Source of the DNA: VRUE01 sp963824705
Lineage (GTDB): Bacteria; Actinomycetota; Thermoleophilia; Solirubrobacterales; 70-9
DNA length: 64,000 nucleotides
Assembly: GCA_963824705.1 (NCBI GenBank)
Contig: CAWGQE010000003.1
Location: forward strand, 310,001-374,000
Direction: 5' to 3'
Shown one piece after another: positions 19,046 to 27,616 of this stretch. How positions within the stretch are numbered: position 1 is the stretch's first letter; each line of letters begins with the position of its first letter. The notes beneath the pieces were generated by a model, which was not told the DNA's origin, searched no databases, and saw only the letters and a list, made by a program, of their open reading frames with translations. A program made the translations under genes and the position numbers.

Positions 19046-19813
19046 ATGCAGAAGACGCTCCGCCAGATAGTCGCCTTCGGCGGGGGTGGGTTCTCGATGG
19101 AGTCGGGCAACCCGCTGCTCGACGACTACGTCCTCGACCTGAGCGGGGCAGAGCGGCCGAGGGTCTGCTTCCTTCCCTCGGCCAGCGGCGACGCCGATCA
19201 CTACATCGTCCGCTTCTACCGGGCCTTCTCCGCCGATCGCTGCGAGGCCAGCCACATCTCCCTCTTCCGCCGCGAGCAGGGCCCCGAAGATCTGCGCGAG
19301 CATCTGCTCGAGCAGGACCTGATCTACGTCGGCGGCGGCAGCGTCGTCAGCCTGCTCGGCGTCTGGCGGGCGCACGGAATCGACTCGATCCTGCGCGAAG
19401 CCTGGCAGCGAGGCGTCGTCCTCTGCGGCCTCTCGGCCGGATCCCTCTGCTGGTTCTCCGATGCGGTGACCGGCTTCCACGGTGCGCCGCGGCAGGTCGA
19501 GGGCCTGGGGCTGTTGCCGTTCAGCAACTGCGTCCACTACGAGCGCGACTCCAGCCGTCGCAACGCCTACCACGACTTCCTCCGCTCGGGCATGCGCTCC
19601 GGCTACGCCGCCGAGGACGGTGCCGCGCTTCACTTCGTGGGCACCGAGCTGCACCGCGTCGTCGCCTCGCGACCAGAGGCGCGCGGCTACCGGCTCGACA
19701 CGATGGGCGAGCGCGTGGTGGAGATGAGGATCGCCACCGCCTACCTCGGCGACGCCGGCCCGGCCCCGCTGACCCCGCTGCCGGAGGCGATGTCGACCGC
19801 CGTGGCTGCATGA
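19046..19813 (+). CDS. Peptidase S51 (dipeptidase E-like) family protein
   Basis: 255 residues from ATG 19046. The S51 / class I glutaminase-like fold shows FLPSASGD, then DLIYVGGGSVVSLL (about 91-104), and the nucleophile elbow GLSAGS with Ser130. Family members cleave Asp-X dipeptides or cyanophycin-type products in the cytoplasm. The last four bases overlap the start of a paralogue (ATGA), so the two are co-translated. Confidence 0.88.
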   Translation: MQKTLRQIVAFGGGGFSMESGNPLLDDYVLDLSGAERPRVCFLPSASGDADHYIVRFYRAFSADRCEASHISLFRREQGPEDLREHLLEQDLIYVGGGSVVSLLGVWRAHGIDSILREAWQRGVVLCGLSAGSLCWFSDAVTGFHGAPRQVEGLGLLPFSNCVHYERDSSRRNAYHDFLRSGMRSGYAAEDGAALHFVGTELHRVVASRPEARGYRLDTMGERVVEMRIATAYLGDAGPAPLTPLPEAMSTAVAA

Positions 19814-20601
19814 TCGGCCGCATCCTCGCCCTCGGCGGCCACGACTTCACCTCGCGCCCTCCCGATCGCGCCGTCTGCGAGCTGATGCTGCGGCTGGCGA
19901 CTACGCGGGCCGGCGGGCGGCCGCGGATCTGCATCCTGCCGACCGCCAGCGGCGACACCTCAGAGCAGATCGGCCGCTTCTACTCGGCCTTCGGCGAGCG
20001 ACCCTGCGACGTCTCCGACCTCTCGCTGTTCCGGCTCGGCAGCCGCCCGATGGAGCTGCGCGATCACATCCTTGAACAGGATCTGATCTACGTCGGCGGC
20101 GGCAGCCTGCTCAACCTGCTCGCGGTCTGGGAGGCGCACGAGCTGAGCGCGATCCTCAGCCTCGCCTGGCGAGAGGGGATCGTCCTCGCCGGGCAGAGCG
20201 CCGGCGCGATGTGCTGGTTCGAGGCCGGCATCACCAAGTCCTCGGGCAAGCCCCTGCCCGGTGCCGGCCTCGGCCTCCTGCCGGGCAGCCTCTGCGTCCA
20301 CTACAACAACGAACCCGACCGCCGCACGGCCTACCTAGACGCGGTCTCAAACGGCATGCCCGGCGGTTACGGACTCGACGACTACGCCGGCCTGATCTGG
20401 GAGGGCACGGGACCCCCGTCAGCGGTAACCGCCCAAAGAGGCGCCCGCGCCTACCGCGTGACCAAGAGCGACGCAGGCGCTGTCGAGTCCCCGCTTCCCG
20501 CTCGCTTTCTCCCCGCACCAGCTCCAGCAGCTCTACGCGAGGACATCGCAGAGTTCCGCCGGATCACCGCTATGCGCAAGAAGGCCGGCTGGCTCGGATA
20601 G
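19810..20601 (+). CDS. Peptidase S51 family protein, paralogue of the preceding gene
   Basis: 263 residues from ATG 19810, which overlaps the upstream TGA. The frame is open far upstream, but that extension is antisense and shadow sequence of the preceding gene and is Arg-rich. Motifs align one for one with the first copy: ILPTASGD, DLIYVGGGSLLNLL, and nucleophile Ser130 in GQSAGAMCWF. The pair probably arose by tandem duplication and may form a heteromer or split substrate preference. The stop lies in a terminator hairpin. Confidence 0.88.
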   Translation: MIGRILALGGHDFTSRPPDRAVCELMLRLATTRAGGRPRICILPTASGDTSEQIGRFYSAFGERPCDVSDLSLFRLGSRPMELRDHILEQDLIYVGGGSLLNLLAVWEAHELSAILSLAWREGIVLAGQSAGAMCWFEAGITKSSGKPLPGAGLGLLPGSLCVHYNNEPDRRTAYLDAVSNGMPGGYGLDDYAGLIWEGTGPPSAVTAQRGARAYRVTKSDAGAVESPLPARFLPAPAPAALREDIAEFRRITAMRKKAGWLG

Positions 20602-20624
20602 GAGGGACACCCGATCCCTCCTAT
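20598..20624. terminator. Bidirectional terminator hairpin between S51 and ferritin genes
   Basis: A perfect 10-bp stem, ATAGGAGGGA (20598-20607) with TCCCTCCTAT (20615-20624), and a 7-nt loop. The S51 stop codon is in the left arm, and the ferritin stop begins 2 nt after the right arm. Confidence 0.75.
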
Positions 20625-20625
20625 T

Positions 20626-21159
20626 TCAACCGCCCGAACCGGCTGCGGGCGGCGCGGTCGGGTCGCCGCCGCCCTCGCCGGGGCTCTCCCGCGCGATGTA
20701 GTCCTCGGCCAGCAGCAGGTTGTCCTTCGAACGCTCGACCACGTTGAGCAGGTCGCCCATCAGCGCAACCTCCTCGACCTGCTCCTTGACGAACCACTGC
20801 ATGAACTGCTCGGCGCGGTAGTCCTTGACCTCGCGCGCCAGCTCGAAAAGGGCGAAGATCTCCTCGCCAACCCGTTTCTCCTGCGCGAGTGCCTTCTTCA
20901 CCGGCGTCGTCCCGTCCGAGTAGCTCGTCTCCTGCGACTTGATGTCGGGGATGTGGACCTCCTCGCCGACGTCGAGCAGGTACTGGACCATCATCATCGC
21001 GTGCTCGCGCTCCTCCAGCGCCTGCCGGTAGAAGAAGTGGGCGAGGCGAGGCAGCGTTTCCGCGTCGTAGTAGACCGCCATCCCGACGTACTGCTGGGAG
21101 GCGGCGAACTCGTTGGCGATCTGCTCGTTGAGGGCGTCGGCGAAGCTCTTCTCGGGCAT
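20626..21159 (-). CDS. Non-haem ferritin
   Basis: 177 residues from ATG 21159. Four-helix ferritin with ferroxidase residues E17, Y24, E50 and H53 (NEFAASQQY, ALEEREHAM), and further ligands around EEIFALFELA and EQFMQWFVKEQ. It stores and oxidises iron as a 24-mer in the cytoplasm. A Gly/Pro-rich tail (about 20 residues) follows the last helix. It lies 9 nt after the start-side gene on the same strand (enolase-superfamily enzyme), so the two may be co-transcribed, though no functional link is obvious. Confidence 0.93.
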   Translation of the reverse strand: MPEKSFADALNEQIANEFAASQQYVGMAVYYDAETLPRLAHFFYRQALEEREHAMMMVQYLLDVGEEVHIPDIKSQETSYSDGTTPVKKALAQEKRVGEEIFALFELAREVKDYRAEQFMQWFVKEQVEEVALMGDLLNVVERSKDNLLLAEDYIARESPGEGGGDPTAPPAAGSGG

Positions 21160-21168
21160 TGCTTCCTT

Positions 21169-22230
21169 TCAGTCGGCCCAGCGGAAGCCGGTCGGCGTCA
21201 GCTTGGGCAGGAGAGGGCTGGTCGGCAGGTCGGGCGGCGGATCGGCTTCGTTGTAGCCGCGCGGCGCGGTGTCGTTCGGGGTGTCGGGGTGAAAGAGCGA
21301 GGCGAGGACCTGGATCTGTCCGCGGCCGGGGCCGAGCTCCCACTGGCCGCCGCCGTAGGCGCCGATCCCCCGTTCGGCGCAGTAGTCGTAGGTCTCGCAG
21401 AGGTCGCGCAGGCCGCCGATCCGCGAGGGCTTGATGTTGACCATCCGCGGTGGCCAGGGCAGCGCCTCGATGTCGGCGATCGAGTGGATCGGTGCATCCC
21501 AGGTGAGCCGGTCGCGGACGGGCTCCAGCAGCGGCCGCGTCTCCTCGGTCACGTCGGGATCCTCGAGCCAGGCCTCGGGGAAGGCCTCGATCAGCTTGCC
21601 GTACAGCTCCGGGTCGGTCTCGACGTCGACCACGGTGCCTTTGTAGAAGCCCTTGAGGTCGAGCGAGTCGACGGCGCCGGTCTCGACCAGGGCGGCGATC
21701 AGCTCGTCGGTCCAGTCGTTGGTCGGATCGAGCTTGAAGCGTAGGCCGGGGTAGGGGTCGAGCTTGCGCCGCAGGGTCTCGATCGAGGAAGGCTCCTCGG
21801 GGCCGCCGGCGAGCCGCATCGAGCAGACGAAGGTGACCGGTCGGGGCTCCCGCTTCAGCGCCTTGGCGATGCCGATGCCGGCCTGGCGCAAGGCCAGGTC
21901 GAGCGCCGCTGACTCGAAGGCCCAGCGCCGATAGCGACGCGAGACGTCGCGCTGCGGCTCGGCTGGGAAGGTGTCGACCCCGCCCATGAACTCGCAGAAC
22001 TCGCCCAGTGTCGCGTAGCCGGTCAGGTCGAGCGTCGCGCCGGCGTCCTGCAGGGCGACGTGGTCGAGGGCGTCGTAGGTGACGTCCTCGCCGAGCCCGT
22101 CCTCGCCGTTGCCCCAGAGGTGGATCACGGTCGAGAGGCGTTCGAAGCCAGGGACGATGTGCTCCAGCCCCTGCAGCTCGTAGCCCTCTATCTCAAGGGG
22201 TAGGTCGGCGAGCAGGTCGAAGGTCGACAT
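21169..22230 (-). CDS. Enolase-superfamily enzyme (mandelate racemase / muconate lactonizing type)
   Basis: 353 residues from ATG 22230. The N-terminal capping domain covers about 1-140. The barrel carries candidate catalytic and metal residues: K in RFKLDPTNDW, D in VDSLDLKGFYKG, E in AWLEDPDV, and K in MVNIKPSRIGG at the barrel end. The order K-D-E-K fits o-succinylbenzoate synthase- or dipeptide epimerase-like subgroups, but the sequence is divergent and the substrate is unknown. The promoter region upstream contains a 25-bp-arm inverted repeat. Confidence 0.8.
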   Translation of the reverse strand: MSTFDLLADLPLEIEGYELQGLEHIVPGFERLSTVIHLWGNGEDGLGEDVTYDALDHVALQDAGATLDLTGYATLGEFCEFMGGVDTFPAEPQRDVSRRYRRWAFESAALDLALRQAGIGIAKALKREPRPVTFVCSMRLAGGPEEPSSIETLRRKLDPYPGLRFKLDPTNDWTDELIAALVETGAVDSLDLKGFYKGTVVDVETDPELYGKLIEAFPEAWLEDPDVTEETRPLLEPVRDRLTWDAPIHSIADIEALPWPPRMVNIKPSRIGGLRDLCETYDYCAERGIGAYGGGQWELGPGRGQIQVLASLFHPDTPNDTAPRGYNEADPPPDLPTSPLLPKLTPTGFRWAD

Positions 22231-22249
22231 TGACTGGAGTGTATGGGGA

Positions 22250-22372
22250 GGGGAGGGTCGGGTGTCCCGGCTGTTTGCTGGGTTTTTCGCATCGGAGTGG
22301 AGCGGCCGTCCGAGGGCGTGGTCGAGCGAAAAAGAGGACGCCGCTGCACAGCCGGGACACCCGACCCTCCCC
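22250..22372. repeat. Long inverted repeat (25-bp perfect arms) in a divergent intergenic region
   Basis: Arms 22250-22274 and 22348-22372 are perfectly complementary over 25 bp and enclose 73 nt. Inside, TTTTTCGC (22283-22290) pairs with GCGAAAAA (22326-22333). The whole element lies between two divergently transcribed genes, so it is not a simple terminator of either. No target-site duplication is visible. Confidence 0.85.
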
Positions 22373-22391
22373 CTGTCAGACTCGTCGGTCT

Positions 22392-23837
22392 ATGAAGCAC
22401 ACTCGCCATGGCTACTGGCTGGAGGAGGCTGGCGAGGTTGCGCCGCTGCCAGAGCTGGTTGGGGACGTCAGCGCCGATGTCCTTGTGATTGGCGGGGGCT
22501 ATACGGGGATGTGGGCTGCTTGGCAGGTGAAACGGCTTGAGCCTGAGGCTCGGGTCGTGTTGCTGGAGTCGGAGGTTTGCGGGTTCGGGCCCAGTGGGCG
22601 GAACGGGGGGTTCTGCAACGTGATGTGGTTCTCGTTGCCCAACATGCGACAGCGGTGGGGAGATGCCGGGGGGCTGGCCGTGGCACGGGCGTCGCGTGAG
22701 GCGATCGCTGGGATCGAGTCGTTCTGCGGGGAGCAGGAGGTCGACGCCTGGTTCCGCCGCGGTGGCTACCTGCAGGTCTCCACGGCGCCGGCCCACGACG
22801 GGGCCTGGGACGAGGCGGTTGCTGTCAGTCGGGAGCTGGGGGAGGGGGACGCCGTGCAGCCCCTGTCTTCCTCCGGAGTCGCCGAGCGCTGCGCCTCGCC
22901 CGCCTTTCGCGGCGGCGCCTTCTATCCCGATGCGGCGACGGTGCAGCCGGCCCGGCTGGCGCTTGGCCTACGCGAGCGTTTGCTCGCTGCGGGGGTCGAG
23001 ATCTACGAGCACTCGCCCGTGCGCCGCCTGGCCGCCGATTGCAGCTTTGTCCCCTCTATAAGGGGTACAAGCCTTCAATATCGGGCTGGAAGTGGGACTC
23101 TCGCCGAGACCGACGGCGGCACCGTGCGCGCTGGCACCGCCGTTATCGCCATCGGCGGGGCCGCCAAGGCGCCCGGCGCGCCGCTGCGCAACGTCCTGAC
23201 TGTCACCTCCTCGCACGTCGTTCTCACCGAGCCGGTTCCCGATCTACTCGAGGAGATCGGCTGGACCGGCGGCGAGTGCATCACCGACAGCCGCGCCCTG
23301 ATCGATTACTTCCGCACGACCCCGGACGGGCGCATCGCCTTCGGCTGGGGAGGAGGGCAGATAGCGATGGGCGCTCGCCTCCGTGGCCGCGCCGAGCTCG
23401 ATCGCGAGGTGGTTGCGGGTGCGGCTGCCCGCCTGCGCGAATACTTCCCAGGGCTCGCCGGCCGGCGCCTGACTCATGCCTGGGGCGGCCCGGTAGACGC
23501 CTCGCCCACCCACCTCCCGATCGTCATGCCGCTGCGCGGCGGCAACGCCTTCGCCGCCGCCGGCTACACCGGCAACGGAGTAGGCCCCTCATACATGGTC
23601 GGCCGAACCCTCGCCTCGCTAGCTCTAGACCGTCGCGACGAGGCTTCCCGTCTTCCCCTCGTCGACCCCTCACCTCGCCACGTCCCACCCGAGCCCCTCC
23701 ACTGGCTGGGAGGAGAGGCAATCCGTCGAGCCCTCGTAAGCAAGGAGAACGCTGAGCTCTCCAACCGAACCCCGAACCCCATCAGCTCCCTGGTTTCTCA
23801 GCTCCCCAAGTTCGTCGGCTTCCACATCGGCCGGTAG
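22392..23837 (+). CDS. FAD-dependent oxidoreductase, DAO / gamma-glutamylputrescine oxidase-like
   Basis: 481 residues from ATG 22392. The N-terminal FAD motif is DVLVIGGGYTGMWAAWQ (about 29-45) followed by an acidic LLESE. Next comes GPSGRNGGFCN, typical of DAO-family amine oxidases such as PuuB and OrdL. The C-terminus has AFGWGGGQIAMG and GNAFAAAGYTGNGVG for the second FAD contact. An unusual stretch around residues 218-235, with a short imperfect hairpin (CCCCT-CTATA-AGGGG), looks like an insertion. With the neighbouring permease, aminotransferase and aldehyde dehydrogenase it suggests oxidation of an amine or modified amine. Confidence 0.82.
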   Translation: MKHTRHGYWLEEAGEVAPLPELVGDVSADVLVIGGGYTGMWAAWQVKRLEPEARVVLLESEVCGFGPSGRNGGFCNVMWFSLPNMRQRWGDAGGLAVARASREAIAGIESFCGEQEVDAWFRRGGYLQVSTAPAHDGAWDEAVAVSRELGEGDAVQPLSSSGVAERCASPAFRGGAFYPDAATVQPARLALGLRERLLAAGVEIYEHSPVRRLAADCSFVPSIRGTSLQYRAGSGTLAETDGGTVRAGTAVIAIGGAAKAPGAPLRNVLTVTSSHVVLTEPVPDLLEEIGWTGGECITDSRALIDYFRTTPDGRIAFGWGGGQIAMGARLRGRAELDREVVAGAAARLREYFPGLAGRRLTHAWGGPVDASPTHLPIVMPLRGGNAFAAAGYTGNGVGPSYMVGRTLASLALDRRDEASRLPLVDPSPRHVPPEPLHWLGGEAIRRALVSKENAELSNRTPNPISSLVSQLPKFVGFHIGR

Positions 23838-23838
23838 A

Positions 23839-23972
23839 AGAGGGCCGGGGGTCGCCCGCTGGAGCCTCGCGAAGCGGCTCCGCAGAGTGGCCCTCAGCCG
23901 CGAAGCGGCTCAAACATCAATCCCGCCAAAGGCGGGATTCCAGGTTCCCAGCGGGGTGACCCCCGGCCCTCT
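23839..23972. repeat. Long inverted repeat with three nested hairpins
   Basis: Outer arms 23839-23853 and 23958-23972 (15 bp, perfect) enclose 104 nt. Inside are three hairpins. The first is GGAGC..GCTCC around CGCGAAGCG (23861-23881). The second is AGCCGC-GAA-GCGGCT (23896-23910). The third is AATCCCGCC-AAA-GGCGGGATT (23919-23939, perfect). The layout is cloverleaf-like and sits between convergent genes, right at the USP stop. It may be a terminator, a structured RNA or a small inserted element. Confidence 0.8.
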
Positions 23973-23976
23973 CGAC

Positions 23977-24391
23977 CTATGCGGGAACCACGAGCACAGG
24001 CCGCTCGGTCTGATGCAGCAACTTGTAAGGGGTAGAGCCGAGGATCGCCCCTTTCGAGCGGCGTCTCGCCGGAGCTACCGACGACGATCATCCGCGCGTT
24101 GCGCTGCCGGGCGACATCGAGCAGTGCCTCCGCGCCGCGTTTCGGCACCAGTTCGTAGCTGACCTCGACCCCGTCGGTCTGCACTTGCTGTCGTGCCTCG
24201 CCCATCAGCTTCTCGCCGAATTCCTCGATCGCCTCCTCGTGTTCAGCGATCTCGCCGCCCCAGATTCCCGGTGGGGAGTAGCCGAAGACGAGCGCGACGT
24301 CGTCGCCCAGGCCCTTCGCCAGCTCCACCGCCCGCGTGAGTGCCGCCTTGCCTGAGTCCGACCCGTCGTATCCGACCACTATCGAGCCCAT
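23977..24391 (-). pseudogene. Universal stress protein (UspA), one frameshift near the C-terminus
   Basis: The start is ATG 24391 with a GAAGG box. The N-terminus IVVGYDGSDSGKAALTRAVE and the ATP-binding region MIVVGSSGETPL are typical. Near 24047 the frame must shift by one base to recover the conserved end KGAILGSTPYKLLHQ and RPVLVVPA, terminating at TAG 23977-23979. Without the shift translation continues to 23894 with unrelated residues. The ATP motif G-2x-G-9x-G(S/T) is complete only in the corrected frame. It is 1 nt downstream of the permease gene, a common permease-USP arrangement. Confidence 0.85.
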
Positions 24392-24392
24392 T

Positions 24393-25961
24393 TCAACCTT
24401 CCCCTCCGGACGCGATACCGCCGCTCGTGGGCTCGGCTTCACCCTCGAGGAAGCCCGGCGGTGCGACCTCCGGTCGCTTGCGGAAGAACTCCGGCACCGC
24501 CCTCCACTGCACCGCCATCAGGATGAAGCCGAGGACGAGGAAGAAAACTGCGATCACCAGCGGCGGACCGAGCCCGAACCAGGAGTTGCCCGATTCGGAG
24601 TTGGCCGGATCCGCAAGTTCGATCCCGTTCTTGAACAGCAGGTAGAAGAGGATCACGGCGCCGATGGTGGGGCCGAGGCCGACGAAGAAGAAGTTCTTGA
24701 CGCTGCGCAGCAGCTCGTGCCGGTAGTAGATCGCGCAGGCGAATCCGGTCAGCCCGATGTAGAAGGAGATCATCAGGCCGAGCGCCGCCAGCGAGTCGAA
24801 GAGGATGTCTTCGCTGACCAGGGTCAGGCCGACGTACCAGATGATCGAGGCCGCGCCCATCGCCAGGGTCGAGACGTGGGGGGTGAGGAAACGTGGATGG
24901 ACCTTGCCGAGGCTCTTCGGCAGCGCGTTCGCCCGCGCCATCGAGAGCGTCGTCCGCGCCGTCGGCAGGATCGTCGTCTGGGTCGACGCCGCGGCCGAGG
25001 AGAGCACGGCGATGATCAGGATCTTGTCAAGCGGGGAGCCGAACACCTCGGTGCCGAGAGCGCTCAGCACGTCTTCCTGATTCGCCACCAGGTGGTCGAC
25101 CCCCGCATAAGCCTGGGCCGCGACGGCGACGATCAGATAGACGCCGAGCAGGATCAGAGTGCTGACTACGGTCGCGCGTCCGGGTGCCTCGTCGGGGTTC
25201 TCGGTCTCCTCGTTGACGGTGGCCGTCGTGTCCCACCCCCAGTAGATGAACACGGCTAAGAGCAAACCGGCTGAGAGCTCGCTCGGGCTGAGGCTGAAGG
25301 GGTTGATCCAGGAGAAGCTCGGATCGATCGAGCCGGCAGGTGCGCTGCCCGAGTAGACCTTGACCAGCGCGACCACCGCGAAGGCAGCCAGGGTGATGAT
25401 CTCCGCCGCCAGCAAGCCGACCTGGGTACGGGCCGACAGCTCGATCCCGATCAGCACGATCGCGGTCATGATCACGATCCAGAGCACGCCGACCAACGTC
25501 ACCGCCACGGTCGATGCCGCGGCCGAGTCCCAGCCGAAGAGCAGGAAGGTGTAGAGGCCGGCGATCTGCGCCAGGTTGGCCATCACGATCACGTCGGCGA
25601 CGACGATCGTCCAGCCGGCGATCCAGCCGAGCTGCGGGCCCATCGCCTTGGTAACCCAGGAGAAGCTGGTGCCGCAGTCGGGGTCGGCTTTGTTCATGTA
25701 GTAGTAGCCGGCGGCAACGAGGAACATCGGGACGAAGGCGATCAGCAGGATCGCCGGCGACTGCAGGGCGACGGCGGCGGCGATGAAGCCAAGGGTCGCG
25801 GCGAGGCTGTAGCCGGGGGCGGTCGAGGCGACGCCGATGACGACGCTGGAGACGAAGCCGATCGCGTTCTTCTTCAAACCCTTGTCGCCGCTGCTCGGCG
25901 TTGCGGGAGAGCGGGCGGTGGTTCCCGCCGGCGGGGGGGTCGGAACCGATGCACTCTCCAT
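24393..25961 (-). CDS. APC-superfamily amino acid / amine permease
   Basis: 522 residues from ATG 25961, with about 12-14 predicted TM helices starting near residue 33 (GFVSSVVIGVASTAPGYSLA, the helix-1 signature with a broken GxxxG-like loop). The helix 6 region has FIYWGWDTTATVNEETENPD, a conserved acidic stretch of APC amino-acid transporters. The N- and C-termini are hydrophilic and cytoplasmic. Divergent from the aminotransferase gene and followed immediately by USP. Likely imports the amine or amino acid handled by the cluster. Confidence 0.88.
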   Translation of the reverse strand: MESASVPTPPPAGTTARSPATPSSGDKGLKKNAIGFVSSVVIGVASTAPGYSLAATLGFIAAAVALQSPAILLIAFVPMFLVAAGYYYMNKADPDCGTSFSWVTKAMGPQLGWIAGWTIVVADVIVMANLAQIAGLYTFLLFGWDSAAASTVAVTLVGVLWIVIMTAIVLIGIELSARTQVGLLAAEIITLAAFAVVALVKVYSGSAPAGSIDPSFSWINPFSLSPSELSAGLLLAVFIYWGWDTTATVNEETENPDEAPGRATVVSTLILLGVYLIVAVAAQAYAGVDHLVANQEDVLSALGTEVFGSPLDKILIIAVLSSAAASTQTTILPTARTTLSMARANALPKSLGKVHPRFLTPHVSTLAMGAASIIWYVGLTLVSEDILFDSLAALGLMISFYIGLTGFACAIYYRHELLRSVKNFFFVGLGPTIGAVILFYLLFKNGIELADPANSESGNSWFGLGPPLVIAVFFLVLGFILMAVQWRAVPEFFRKRPEVAPPGFLEGEAEPTSGGIASGGEG

Positions 25962-26066
25962 ACCGCTCCTTTCGCCTCGCCGCTGCGCCGAGTGGCAGCG
26001 AACGCCCTCTCACGGTACGCCTCAATGGCGAAAAGGCGCAAGTGGCAAATGTCCCAAATTTCAGGC

Positions 26067-26095
26067 GAGGCCTTGTCCATTTTGTACAAGGCCTC
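26067..26095. promoter_or_regulatory. Inverted repeat in the permease-aminotransferase divergent promoter
   Basis: GAGGCCTTGT (26067-26076) and ACAAGGCCTC (26086-26095) form a perfect 10-bp dyad with a 9-nt spacer in the 222-nt gap between the divergent starts. It is a candidate operator, perhaps for the PucR regulator encoded downstream. Confidence 0.5.
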
Positions 26096-26183
26096 TCGAA
26101 CGACTTGACCCAACGAACACTTGAATGAGAGAGTCAGGAGAGCTAGCTTTGTCCAGAACGTCGTAGGACGAAAGGAGAATCGC

Positions 26184-27605
26184 ATGGCCATCGCGTCGCA
26201 ACCGACCGGGGCAGTGGATACCAGCCTTCAGGAGCTGGCGATGCGACATCTCTGGATGCACTTCTCGCGCATGGGCTCCTACGGTCCCGGCCACGAGATC
26301 CCGATCATCGCCCGCGGCGAGAGCTGTTACGTCTACGACGAGCACGGCAAGCGCTACCTCGACGGCCTCTCCGCCCTCTTCTGCGTCAACGCCGGCCACG
26401 GTCGCGCCGAGCTCGGCGAGGCGGCGGCGCGCCAGGTCGAGGAGCTCGACTTCTACACGCTGTGGAGCTACGCGCACCCGCGTGCGATCGAGCTGGCGGC
26501 GCGGATCGCCTCGCTCGCCCCCGGCGACCTCAACCGCGTCTTCTTCACCTCCGGCGGCTCGGAGGCGGTCGAGTCGACGCTGAAGCTGGCCCGCAACTAC
26601 CACCGCATCCACGGCAAAGGCCAGAAGCACAAGGTGATCGCCCGCGAGATCGCCTACCACGGCACCTCGCTCGGCGCTCTCTCTGCAACCGGCATCACCG
26701 AGCTGCGCTCGCAGTTCGAGCCGCTCGCCCCGGGCGGTTGCCACGTACCCAACACCAATACCTACCGCTGGCCCGAGGACCGCCACCCACTCTGGGCGGC
26801 AAACGCGATCGAGGAGCGGATCGTCTTCGAGGGCCCCGAAACGGTTGCGGCGGTGATCCTCGAGCCGGTCCAGAACGCCGGCGGCTGCTTCGTCCCGCCG
26901 GACGGCTACTTCGAGCGGGTGCGCGAGATCTGCGATCGCTACGACGTGCTGATGGTCTCCGACGAGGTGATCTGCGCCTGGGGCCGCCTCGGCCACTGGT
27001 TCGGCTGCGAACGCTTCGGCTACGTCCCCGACGTGATCACCGTGGCCAAGGGCCTGACCTCCGCCTACGCGCCGATGGGCGGGGTGATCGTCTCCGATCG
27101 GGTCGCCGATGCCTTCATGCACGACACCGCCTCCTTCGCGCACGGCTTCACCTTTGCCGGGCACCCTGTCGCCGCGGCGGTGGCGATGGCCAACCTCGAC
27201 GTCTTCGAGCGCGAGGACCTCTGCGGTCACGTGCTCGCCAAGGAGGGCGAGTTCCGCCAGATGCTGGAGAGCCTGCGCGACCTGCCGATCGTCGGTGACG
27301 TGCGCGGCGCAGGCTTTTTCCAGGCGATCGAGCTGGTCAAGGACAAGGAGACGAAGGAGAGCTTCGACGACGAGGAGGCCGAGGACCTGTTGCGCGGCTA
27401 TCTCTCCGGCGAGCTCTACAAGCGCGGTCTGATCTGCCGTGCCGACGATCGCGGCGACCCGGTTATCCAGCTGGCACCGCCGCTGATCGCCGACACCGAG
27501 CAGTTCGAAGAGATCCACGACGTGCTGCGCGGTGTGCTCACGGACGCCTGGGATCGGGTCCAGAGCCGGGCTGGCTCGGCGGGCTGGGCTCCGAGGCGGG
27601 GCTGA
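26184..27605 (+). CDS. Class III PLP aminotransferase (putrescine / GABA / omega-amino acid type)
   Basis: 473 residues from ATG 26184 with RBS AAAGGAGA. It is a fold-type I class III aminotransferase: GHGRAELGEAAARQ near the N-terminus, FFTSGGSEAVESTLKLARN (PLP phosphate site), ILEPVQNAGGCFVPP, VSDEVICAWGRLG and the PLP lysine in ITVAKGLTSAY (about residue 289). The motif set fits omega-amino-acid:pyruvate or putrescine aminotransferases. Followed by a pucR-type regulator, alanine dehydrogenase (recycling alanine made from pyruvate) and an aldehyde dehydrogenase, which together make a complete transamination route. Confidence 0.9.
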   Translation: MAIASQPTGAVDTSLQELAMRHLWMHFSRMGSYGPGHEIPIIARGESCYVYDEHGKRYLDGLSALFCVNAGHGRAELGEAAARQVEELDFYTLWSYAHPRAIELAARIASLAPGDLNRVFFTSGGSEAVESTLKLARNYHRIHGKGQKHKVIAREIAYHGTSLGALSATGITELRSQFEPLAPGGCHVPNTNTYRWPEDRHPLWAANAIEERIVFEGPETVAAVILEPVQNAGGCFVPPDGYFERVREICDRYDVLMVSDEVICAWGRLGHWFGCERFGYVPDVITVAKGLTSAYAPMGGVIVSDRVADAFMHDTASFAHGFTFAGHPVAAAVAMANLDVFEREDLCGHVLAKEGEFRQMLESLRDLPIVGDVRGAGFFQAIELVKDKETKESFDDEEAEDLLRGYLSGELYKRGLICRADDRGDPVIQLAPPLIADTEQFEEIHDVLRGVLTDAWDRVQSRAGSAGWAPRRG

Positions 27606-27616
27606 TAGGCACGTCG

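Noticed and set aside
18628..19809. Upstream extension of the second S51 peptidase
   Set aside because: It runs antisense to a TetR gene and out of frame through the first S51 peptidase and is Arg-rich; the ATGA overlap at 19810 is a much better start.
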